26,047 bases of DNA from a virus. The stretch lies in the IMG/VR virus record IMGVR_UViG_3300020187_000183, positions 1 through 26,047 of that record; one strand, given 5' to 3'. Position 1 is the stretch's first letter, and every line of letters begins with the position of its first letter. This document shows, one piece after another, positions 7,951 to 14,861 of this stretch. The notes under the pieces were generated by a model. The model saw nothing but the letters and a program-made list of their open reading frames with translations. It had not been told where the DNA came from and searched no databases. A program made the position numbers and the translations under genes.

Positions 7951-9222
7951 ATGGCAAACAGAGATCTGCTTAAAGAAGCAATCGCTGACGCAAAAGCACT
8001 TAAAGAAACTGCTATTGCTAATGCAAAAGTCGCTCTAGAAGAAGCTTTCGAACCAAGACTCAAGTCTATGCTTTCAGCTAAACTTGAAGAAATGGAAAAG
8101 GAAGAATTGGAAGAAAGCGATGTTGAAATGAACGAGGCTAAAGAAGAACTCGATGAAAAATCTGATCGTAAAGACGGAGGTGAAGACAAAGAAACTAAAC
8201 GTACAGAAAAAATGAAGTACGGTAAAGACTTAGCTGAAGCTGAAGTAGACGAAGAGATGGATCTAGACGAAATCTTAGCTGAACTCGAAGGTGATTTATC
8301 TGAAGATGCAAGAACTGACGCTGAGGAAGAAGGCTACAAGGACGGTATGGAAGATGAAAAAGAAGACATGGAAGATAAAGACGAAGATGAAGAAATTGAT
8401 CTTGACGACTTATCAGAAGATGATCTAAAATCATTTATCGAAGACGTAATCGCTGATATGGTTACTGCTGGTGAATTAGAAGCTGGTGATGAATTCGAAG
8501 TTGAAGACGAAGAAGTTGAAGACGATGAAGAAATCGATGTAGAAGATGACACAGAAGTAGACGTTGAAGTTAACGAAGCAAAAGAAGAAATCGATGAAGC
8601 AAAAGATGACATGGATGAAGGCTACGGCAAAGATGATATGGATGAAGGCATCATGGATAAATTGAAAAAAGCTTATAACGATAAAGAACTTCTTTCAAAA
8701 ATCGTAACTGTAGATGGTGAAAAAGTATCTATGAAAGATTTATTAGGACTAGCAGGTGCAGGTGCAACTGGTGGTATGGCTAAATCAGGAGCAGGTAAAA
8801 CATCATCCTTAGGTGAAGATGCTCGTACTGATGCCGAAGAAGAGGGTTACCTCGACGGTATGAAAGACGAAAAAGAAGATATGGATGAAATGAAAAAAGA
8901 AATCGAGGAATTGAGATCTGACCTTCACGAAACTAATCTTTTGAACGCTAAATTGCTTTACACAAATAAAATTTTCAGAGCTAAAAACTTAAAAGAAGCT
9001 CAGAAAGTGAAGGTTCTAGAAGCATTTGATAAAGCATCAAATGTAAAAGAAGTAAAACTTATTTTTGAAACTTTAAATGAGGGTATGGTTGCAAGACCAA
9101 CAACTCAAATTAAAGAATCATTAGGTTCAGCTTCTAAACCAGCTGGTGTTGCTAAAAAAGCTCCTATCATGGAAATTGATCCACAGGTAGCTAGATGGCA
9201 AAAACTTGCAGGTTTAAAATAA
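7951..9222 (+). CDS. gp22: Prohead core scaffolding protein (T4 gp22-like)
   Basis: This 423-residue, extremely acidic, helical protein forms the internal scaffold around which gp23 assembles, and is then degraded by the gp21 protease. Support comes from its place between gp21 and gp23, its Glu/Asp/Lys composition, the acidic block at about 140-220, and the C-terminus PQVARWQKLAGLK, typical of gp22 in marine T4-like phages. It is longer than T4 gp22 (269). The extra length includes two copies of EDARTDAEEEGY(K/L)DGM (118-133 and 289-304), separated by acidic sequence and a Gly-rich linker (about 268-285). NEAKEE also occurs twice. It has a clear GAGGT ribosome binding site and a leader of about 100 nt, fitting high expression. 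Confidence 0.9.
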   Translation: MANRDLLKEAIADAKALKETAIANAKVALEEAFEPRLKSMLSAKLEEMEKEELEESDVEMNEAKEELDEKSDRKDGGEDKETKRTEKMKYGKDLAEAEVDEEMDLDEILAELEGDLSEDARTDAEEEGYKDGMEDEKEDMEDKDEDEEIDLDDLSEDDLKSFIEDVIADMVTAGELEAGDEFEVEDEEVEDDEEIDVEDDTEVDVEVNEAKEEIDEAKDDMDEGYGKDDMDEGIMDKLKKAYNDKELLSKIVTVDGEKVSMKDLLGLAGAGATGGMAKSGAGKTSSLGEDARTDAEEEGYLDGMKDEKEDMDEMKKEIEELRSDLHETNLLNAKLLYTNKIFRAKNLKEAQKVKVLEAFDKASNVKEVKLIFETLNEGMVARPTTQIKESLGSASKPAGVAKKAPIMEIDPQVARWQKLAGLK

Positions 9223-9247
9223 TAATTAATATTTAAATTTTAGACAA

Positions 9248-10903
9248 ATGTCACAATTAAATTCTCTTTTGAATGAGTCTGCTGGAAGTTGGAAAAACTT
9301 ACAGTCTGACGCGGCTAAATTAGCCAACAAGTGGGATAAAACAGGTTTGTTAGAAGGTCTTGGTAACGAGAACCATAAAAACAGCATGTCAATGATCCTA
9401 GAAAATCAAGCAAAACAATTAGTAACTGAGATCTCTCAAGATGGTGGTTTACCTACTCCAGGTGCTGTTGGTAACAGCTTTTCTGCTCAAGCAGGTGCTG
9501 GTGCTCAATGGGCTGGTATCGCTTTACCATTGGTAAGAAAGGTATTTGGTCAAATCGCTGCTCAAGAATTCGTTTCTGTACAGCCAATGAACCTACCTTC
9601 AGGTCTAGTATTTTACTTAGACTTCCAGTACGGTTCAACTAAGAACGACGAAACTGGTTCTGATCCTTTAGCTTTCACAGAAGGTGACTCAGTTTACGGT
9701 ACTAAAAACTCAGGTGAGTACCCATTCGAAACTAACGGTGCTGCTGGTAACGGTTTATACGGTCCAGGTAGATTCGGTTTCTCATTGAACTCACACTCTG
9801 AAGCTTTAACTGCTGCTTACACTTCAGCATCTTGGAAAGATGTAGGTTTCGATTCAAACCTATCTGCTTCTGTTGCTGCTGGTGAAGTTGGTAAAGTAAC
9901 TATTACTCGTGCTGCTGTTGTAGCTGCTGGTAACGGTGCTGCTGATGTTGATGCTGTAAGAGGTTTCGCTGCTTCTAACGCAGAAGTTGCTTCTCAGTTA
10001 AACGCATTCAACTATGCTGATGCTACTAACTTGTACTTGTTCGTTTCTCAATCTGCTGGTAACGCAGAGGTTGCTGCTGATTTATTATACTCAGTTGTAC
10101 CACAGGATAACACATTAGGTGATTTCCAAAACACAGCTGCTATCCCAGAAATCAACATCCAAATGCGTTCAATGGCTCTTGTTGCTAAAACAAGAAAATT
10201 GAAAGCTGTATGGACTCCAGAATTCGCTCAGGATTTAAATGCTTACCAAGCATTAGATGCTGAAGCTGAGGTAACAAACATCCTTTCTGAGTACATTTCT
10301 TTGGAAATCGATTCTGAAATCTTAGCTATGTTGATCCAAGATGCTGCAGCTGGTACTGAGTACTGGTCAGCTAACGGTAACGAGTTCTACGTTTCTGGTG
10401 ATGACTTCACTCAGAAAGGTGCTGGTAACGGTGGTTTCTACAACACTCAAGGTCAGTGGTTCCAAACTTTAGGTACTAAAGTAAACAAATTATCAAACGA
10501 AATTCACAGATTAACCTTAAGAGGTGGTGCTAATTTCATGGTAGTTTCTCCAACTGTATCTACTATCTTGGAAAGTATTCCTGGATTCGCAGCTGATAAC
10601 TCAGATGCTGAAAAAATGGAGTACGCGTTCGGTATCCAGAAAGCTGGTCAATTGAACGGTCGTTACAAAGTATACAAAAACCCATACATGACAGAAAACA
10701 CTATCTTGTTAGGTTACAGAGGTACTCAGTTCTTGGAAGCTGGTGCGGTATTCGCTCCATACATTCCATTAATCATGACTCCTTTGGTATACGATCCAGA
10801 TACATTCGTACCAAGAAAAGGTCTATTGACTCGCTACGCGAAGAAAATGTTAAGACCAGAATTCTACGGTAAGATCTACGTAAACGGATTGAACTCTCTA
10901 TAA
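9248..10903 (+). CDS. gp23: Major capsid protein (T4 gp23-like)
   Basis: This 551-residue protein forms the head hexamers. The C-terminus (PLIMTPLVYDPDTFVPRKGL, then RYAKKMLRPEFYGKIYVNGL) and the segment FMVVSPTVSTILESIPGF are characteristic of gp23. The N-terminal about 65 residues form a charged helix that should be removed by gp21. Candidate (L/I)xE sites are LNE10, LLE36 and ILE52, with the near match VTE61. Just after them, residues 75-87 (GNSFSAQAGAGAQ) repeat a motif of the small protein encoded at 5349. Two-fold codons end in C (AAC, TTC, TAC, ATC) more often than in neighbouring genes, as expected for the most abundant virion protein. It has no strong ribosome binding site. It is probably co-transcribed with the scaffold and ends before a strong terminator. 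Confidence 0.96.
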   Translation: MSQLNSLLNESAGSWKNLQSDAAKLANKWDKTGLLEGLGNENHKNSMSMILENQAKQLVTEISQDGGLPTPGAVGNSFSAQAGAGAQWAGIALPLVRKVFGQIAAQEFVSVQPMNLPSGLVFYLDFQYGSTKNDETGSDPLAFTEGDSVYGTKNSGEYPFETNGAAGNGLYGPGRFGFSLNSHSEALTAAYTSASWKDVGFDSNLSASVAAGEVGKVTITRAAVVAAGNGAADVDAVRGFAASNAEVASQLNAFNYADATNLYLFVSQSAGNAEVAADLLYSVVPQDNTLGDFQNTAAIPEINIQMRSMALVAKTRKLKAVWTPEFAQDLNAYQALDAEAEVTNILSEYISLEIDSEILAMLIQDAAAGTEYWSANGNEFYVSGDDFTQKGAGNGGFYNTQGQWFQTLGTKVNKLSNEIHRLTLRGGANFMVVSPTVSTILESIPGFAADNSDAEKMEYAFGIQKAGQLNGRYKVYKNPYMTENTILLGYRGTQFLEAGAVFAPYIPLIMTPLVYDPDTFVPRKGLLTRYAKKMLRPEFYGKIYVNGLNSL

Positions 10904-10927
10904 TAGAGTAAGACCATAGAAATGATT

Positions 10928-10956
10928 GAGCCCCACGTAAGTGGGGCTCTTTTTTT
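10928..10956 (+). terminator. Rho-independent terminator after the capsid gene
   Basis: GAGCCCCAC (10928-10936) pairs perfectly with GTGGGGCTC (10941-10949) around a GTAA loop, followed by seven T. It closes the scaffold/capsid unit. Confidence 0.93.
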
Positions 10957-10958
10957 CA

Positions 10959-10970
10959 TATGTATAATAA
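10959..10970 (+). promoter_or_regulatory. Putative promoter motif TATGTATAATAA (phoH)
   Basis: This G variant of the recurrent 12-mer begins 2 nt after the terminator T-run and ends 21 nt before the phoH start. Confidence 0.55.
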
Positions 10971-10991
10971 ACAATTAAATGTTATCCTTTT

Positions 10992-11723
10992 ATGGCAGCC
11001 AATCATCATAATGATGAGGTTTTCAAACAAAAACGAAAGCCTAAAAATCCAATCAAGTTTAAAATTACGTTAAACGAGGAACAAAAAGAAGCCAAAGCAA
11101 AAGTCCTAGAAAACACAGTTACATTACTAGGGGGTTCAGCAGGTTCAGGTAAAACGTTATTAGCTTGTCAAATCGCTCTCGAGAAATTATTCATGAGAGA
11201 AATCGAAAAAATTATTATAACACGACCTACGGTGAGTAAGGAAGAAATCGGGTTTTTACCGGGTGATCTCCGCGAAAAAATGGACCCATGGGTGCAACCT
11301 ATTTATCAAAATATGTTTGCACTTTATGATAAGGTTAAAATTGAAAAACTTATCGAAGAAGGTAAAATAGAAATCGTTCCTGTATCGTTTATGCGTGGTA
11401 GAACATTTTTAGATTCATGTGTAATTGTAGACGAGGCTCAAAACGTCACACACGAGCAAATGGAGATGATTGTAACACGTTTAGGCTTACGTTCTAAAAT
11501 GATGATATGTGGTGACTCACACCAGACTGATTTAAAGAAAAAATCTGAATCTGGATTTAGATTCTTATATTCAGCAGCTCGTAGAATTAAAAATTTATGT
11601 GCTATCACATTAACAACTAACCATAGAGATTCAATTGTGGAAGATTTAATTGGTTTATATAATGAAGCTGAAGAAAAAGGAATAAATCTAGGCACCTCAG
11701 GTTCTGCTAGAAGGCGTAAATAA
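10992..11723 (+). CDS. phoH: PhoH-like P-loop ATPase
   Basis: This 243-residue protein carries the full PhoH core: Walker A GSAGSGKT (48-55), the IIITRPTVSKEEIGFLPGDL segment (about 74-93), Walker B VIVDEAQN (144-151), and a sensor-like GDSHQTD (174-180). PhoH ATPases are common in marine phages and are often linked to phosphate stress or RNA metabolism, but their phage role is unsettled. The basic N-terminal extension (about 1-25, KQKRKPKNP) may bind nucleic acid or a partner. It has its own promoter-like motif and lies between the capsid and neck genes. Neither neighbour is metabolic, so timing with late genes is likely. No ribosome binding site is evident. Confidence 0.93.
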   Translation: MAANHHNDEVFKQKRKPKNPIKFKITLNEEQKEAKAKVLENTVTLLGGSAGSGKTLLACQIALEKLFMREIEKIIITRPTVSKEEIGFLPGDLREKMDPWVQPIYQNMFALYDKVKIEKLIEEGKIEIVPVSFMRGRTFLDSCVIVDEAQNVTHEQMEMIVTRLGLRSKMMICGDSHQTDLKKKSESGFRFLYSAARRIKNLCAITLTTNHRDSIVEDLIGLYNEAEEKGINLGTSGSARRRK

Positions 11724-11738
11724 TTACCTCTTTTTTAA

Positions 11739-11750
11739 TATTTATAACCA
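11739..11750 (+). promoter_or_regulatory. Putative late promoter motif TATTTATAACCA (neck operon)
   Basis: This variant keeps TATTTATA but not the trailing TAATAA. It ends 9 nt before the ATG at 11760 and probably drives the four-gene neck/tail-completion run. Confidence 0.5.
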
Positions 11751-11759
11751 AAACAAGAA

Positions 11760-12980
11760 ATGGCTAACATTCTAATATATAGTGGTTCATCAGACTTTAC
11801 CGCTGCATCAGCTTCTTATTATGATACCCCATCTACAGGTAGTTCTCCTACCCCATTTGGGTTTTATGATAGTGATGCTCAATTTAAAGAAGATGCTGAT
11901 AAGGTAACAAATTTTTGTGCTCGTAGATTAGGATGGCCTATTGAAAATGTTGAATTACAAGATATTCAATTTTGGGCAGCGTTTGAACAAGCCGTAACTG
12001 TATATGGAAATGAGTTATATGCTTATAAACAACGTGAAGATTACTTATCATTAGAAGGTGCTGAAGGATTTTCATATTCAGCTGGAGCCGATTTTTCTAA
12101 TACATTAGTAACTCCTAATTTTAGCTCCATTGTTAGATTATCCCAACAATATGGTGAACAAGCAGGTGTAGGTGGTAATGTAGACTATCATAAAGGTGTA
12201 ATCCCTTTAACAGCATCAGTCCAAGACTATGATTTAGAAGCTTGGGCCATAGCAAATGATGTAACAGGTAGTAATGGTGAAGCTCAAATAGAAATTAAAA
12301 GAGTATTTTACCAACCATTACCAGCATCATTTATGTTTTTAGGTGATATGGGTTATAATGGTACTGCAATTGCTATGTTTGGTGATACAGCAGGTTATAC
12401 AGCATATGGAGCTAATAGTTTCTTAATGATGCCTTTAAGTTTTGATATGCAAGCTATACAACAAGTCGAGATGTATAGAGATGTATTATTTTCAAACTAT
12501 TCATTTGAGTTAGTAAATAATAAACTTAGAATATTCCCTATACCTAATGCTGATGATGTAAATTCACAATGTCTTTACTTCGAGTATGTTAATAAAATAG
12601 AAAGATTAGACGATAGTTTAACATCAGGTTCAGACCAAGTAAATAATATATCACAATACCCATATAATAATCCTATTTATAAGGATATTAACTCAGTAGG
12701 TAGAAGTTGGATATTTGAATATACATTAGCTTTAACTAAAGAAATGTTAGGGTATGTTAGAGGTAAATACCAAACCGTCCCTATTCCAGGTGCTGAAGTA
12801 AGCTTAAACCAAGGAGATTTAATTGCTTCAGCTAATTCTGAAAAAGAAGCTTTAGTAACTAAATTAAGAGATTATTTCGATCAAACCTCACGTCAATCTT
12901 TATTAGAAAGACGTAATGCTGAATCAACAGCACGTCAAAGTGAATTGGATAAAGTACCAATGGTAATCTACGTAGGATAA
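11760..12980 (+). CDS. gp13: Neck / head-completion protein (gp13-like)
   Basis: The 406-residue protein has a short Ser/Thr-rich start. A conserved-looking block follows at residues 35-68 (FYDSDAQFKEDADKVTNFCA, then RRLGWPIENVELQD). A mixed middle comes next, and then a C-terminal helical part after YVRGKYQTVPIPGAEV. In T4, gp13 and gp14 form the neck that seals the filled head and joins the tail. The assignment rests on order: it is followed by a gp14-size gene and a gp15 homologue supported by sequence. The block at 35-68 also looks like that of marine T4-like neck proteins from memory. It is longer than T4 gp13 (309). The TAA overlaps the next ATG. Confidence 0.65.
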   Translation: MANILIYSGSSDFTAASASYYDTPSTGSSPTPFGFYDSDAQFKEDADKVTNFCARRLGWPIENVELQDIQFWAAFEQAVTVYGNELYAYKQREDYLSLEGAEGFSYSAGADFSNTLVTPNFSSIVRLSQQYGEQAGVGGNVDYHKGVIPLTASVQDYDLEAWAIANDVTGSNGEAQIEIKRVFYQPLPASFMFLGDMGYNGTAIAMFGDTAGYTAYGANSFLMMPLSFDMQAIQQVEMYRDVLFSNYSFELVNNKLRIFPIPNADDVNSQCLYFEYVNKIERLDDSLTSGSDQVNNISQYPYNNPIYKDINSVGRSWIFEYTLALTKEMLGYVRGKYQTVPIPGAEVSLNQGDLIASANSEKEALVTKLRDYFDQTSRQSLLERRNAESTARQSELDKVPMVIYVG

Positions 12981-13552
12981 TGGCATTATACGGAGAAGCA
13001 AGAGATATAAGTTTCTTTAGAAACGTAAATAGGGAATTAATGGCTAACATTATTTCCCAACAATGTGTTTATTACAAATACGATCTTGCTGAAACTAAAG
13101 TTAACCTATATGGTGAAGCTTCTAAAGAAAAATTTTATCATCCTCCTGTATTATTAAATTGTTTAATTGAAAGAGATGATCAAGTTTACCCTGAAAGTGA
13201 TATTAATATTAATTTTAATTGGAATATTACCTTTAGATTTTTAAGAGATGATTTATTAGATAGGGGTAAAGATTTTAATGAAAATTTCCAATTTTCTAAT
13301 AGATATGGAGCTAATTTAGTTCCTGAAGTAGGGGATATTATAGTTTATAATAAAGGATATTATGAAGTATTTAATACAAATGCTAACCAATATTTTGTAG
13401 GTAAAAATCCTGATTATGATTATAAAGATGATAATGGAAATAACCCATTTGGAGATACAGACTTAGAAGATTTTGGTTCTAGCATCTCAATAATAGTTAG
13501 AACTACCAACATCCCAGCTGATAAGGCGGGTATAACATTAGAAAGATTTTAA
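12980..13552 (+). CDS. gp14: Neck protein (gp14-like)
   Basis: This 190-residue protein lies between the gp13-like and gp15-like genes, with TAATG overlaps on both sides. The N-terminus (MALYGEARDISFFRNVNREL) contains a YYKYDL segment, and a YGEASKEKFY segment may correspond to the YxxPDLIFGEDL region of T4 gp14. The middle is aromatic and Asn-rich, with EVGDIIVYNKGYYEV (about 115-129), a pattern resembling the GDLIYFPMDNSLFEI stretch of T4 gp14. It is shorter than T4 gp14 (256). The likely role is the head-tail joining collar. Homology is judged by eye, so confidence is moderate. Confidence 0.62.
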   Translation: MALYGEARDISFFRNVNRELMANIISQQCVYYKYDLAETKVNLYGEASKEKFYHPPVLLNCLIERDDQVYPESDININFNWNITFRFLRDDLLDRGKDFNENFQFSNRYGANLVPEVGDIIVYNKGYYEVFNTNANQYFVGKNPDYDYKDDNGNNPFGDTDLEDFGSSISIIVRTTNIPADKAGITLERF

Positions 13553-14529
13553 TGGCTAAGAATAGCAGAAAACCAGTCCCTAAATCCCAAAAACAAATAA
13601 GTACGGGATTACAAACACCCTTTGATCCTAGGGTGGGTAACCCTAATGGGGCTGACGAATATTCTGTCAACCCCGATATTAATCAATCTGGTATTCCCTT
13701 TAACCGCTCAGAAAAATTATCTCAGAAAGGAGATACATACAAACAATTTGCTGTAGGATTAGAAGATATAGATGAATCTTTATTTTATTATTTTAATGAA
13801 GTAATTAAACCTTTTGTATTCCAAAATGGAGAACGTATTCAGGTACCATTAATTTATGGTAATCCGGAAAGATGGGTACAAATCCAAAAACAAGGTTTTT
13901 ATAGAGATAAATCAGGTGCTATTATGATGCCTATTATAGTAGCAAAAAGAGATAGTATTTCTCGTAATAGAGCATTACCTACTAAAATTGATGCCCAAGC
14001 CTCACAGATTTATTCTTCTTGGCAAAAATCATATAACGAAAAAAACTTTTATTCTAATTTTAATGTATTAAATAATAGGATACAAACTAAACAATTTATT
14101 ACAAATGTTGTTCCTGATTATATTAATCTTCAATATAGTGTAGTTATCCAAACTTATTATATGGATCAACTTAATAAAATTGTTGAGGCAATTAACTACG
14201 CATCTGATTCATATTGGGGTGATCCTGAACGTTTTAAATTTAAAGCTACTATTGATGGATTCCAGAATGCTGTTACTTTAACAGATGGTACAGAAAGAGC
14301 TGTTAAGAGTACATTTAATATTAATATGTATGGATATATAGTTCCAGATGTGATACAAAAGGATTTAAATTCTGTTAAAAAATATAATGAAAAATCAAAA
14401 ATTATATTTTCTATGGAAACTACCTCAAATCCTGAAATATTTATGCCTGACCCACAAACAGCACCTGATGGGAGAACTCGTATGAATGATAATATAGCTA
14501 CCCGTAAAAGAATAAATACAGATGAGTAA
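13552..14529 (+). CDS. gp15: Proximal tail sheath stabiliser (T4 gp15-like)
   Basis: The 325-residue terminator protein would cap tail tube and sheath and dock to the neck. Three segments align by eye with T4 gp15: residues 94-113 (ERIQVPLIYGNPERWVQIQK against a RVPITYASKEHF-type segment), 196-216 (YSVVIQTYYMDQLNKIVEAI) and 256-266 (FNINMYGYIVP). An N-terminal extension of about 75 residues, polar and Pro/Gln/Asn-rich, precedes the conserved core. The C-terminus is polar with DPQTAPDGRTR. It overlaps its upstream neighbour by 1 nt and its downstream neighbour by 8 nt. This gene anchors the neck assignments of the two genes before it. Confidence 0.82.
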   Translation: MAKNSRKPVPKSQKQISTGLQTPFDPRVGNPNGADEYSVNPDINQSGIPFNRSEKLSQKGDTYKQFAVGLEDIDESLFYYFNEVIKPFVFQNGERIQVPLIYGNPERWVQIQKQGFYRDKSGAIMMPIIVAKRDSISRNRALPTKIDAQASQIYSSWQKSYNEKNFYSNFNVLNNRIQTKQFITNVVPDYINLQYSVVIQTYYMDQLNKIVEAINYASDSYWGDPERFKFKATIDGFQNAVTLTDGTERAVKSTFNINMYGYIVPDVIQKDLNSVKKYNEKSKIIFSMETTSNPEIFMPDPQTAPDGRTRMNDNIATRKRINTDE

Positions 14530-14824
14530 CATAAGATTTTTAGATAATGTTTTAGTAACATCACCCGTAGCGGCTTCCGATGCTGTAGGTGGTTCCTTCC
14601 CTAGAATAATATTTTCTGGGGAAACAAAAACGGTATCTGCTAACACTAATAGTTATGCATTTGAAGTATTTAATTTAGGTACTATCAATATTAATGCTGG
14701 TACTGCTGTAACTGTAGGTGGTCAAACTGTCTTCTCTCATGGGGTTTTAAAAGTTGAACAATTACTTTCAAATCAAGGAACCCTCAATATAGGAGGTATT
14801 CTTGTAATAGGTGATGTTATTTAA
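14522..14824 (+). CDS. Small beta-rich hypothetical protein
   Basis: The 100-residue protein is rich in Val, Ile, Thr, Asn and Gly. Short alternating strands (TININAGTAVTVGGQTVFSHG; GTLNIGGILVIGDVI) suggest a small beta-solenoid or beta-sandwich. No catalytic motif, signal or membrane segment is visible. It begins 8 nt inside the gp15-like gene and ends 37 nt before the first repeat-fibre gene. It could be a tail or neck decoration, a fibre-associated protein or a fibre tip, but nothing in the sequence decides this. Confidence 0.7.
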   Translation: MSNIRFLDNVLVTSPVAASDAVGGSFPRIIFSGETKTVSANTNSYAFEVFNLGTININAGTAVTVGGQTVFSHGVLKVEQLLSNQGTLNIGGILVIGDVI

Positions 14825-14836
14825 TAAAAATTATAA

Positions 14837-14848
14837 TATTTATATATA
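14837..14848 (+). promoter_or_regulatory. Putative late promoter motif TATTTATATATA (first fibre gene)
   Basis: This keeps the TATTTATA core and ends 13 nt before the GTG start at 14862. No terminator is visible before it, so read-through from the neck operon is possible. Confidence 0.5.
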
Positions 14849-14861
14849 AACGTACGTACAA

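Noticed and set aside
7821-8612. Antisense Ser-rich frames opposite the scaffold gene
   Set aside because: They arise from the GAA/GAT-rich acidic coding strand (TTC/ATC and TCT/TCA on the other strand). They have no independent start signals, and the sense gene is well supported.
9230-9241. TATTTAAATTTT as a separate capsid promoter between scaffold and capsid genes
   Set aside because: It departs from the TAT(T/G)TATA core in the last two positions, and plain AT-rich sequence could produce it. The capsid gene is more simply read from the upstream unit.
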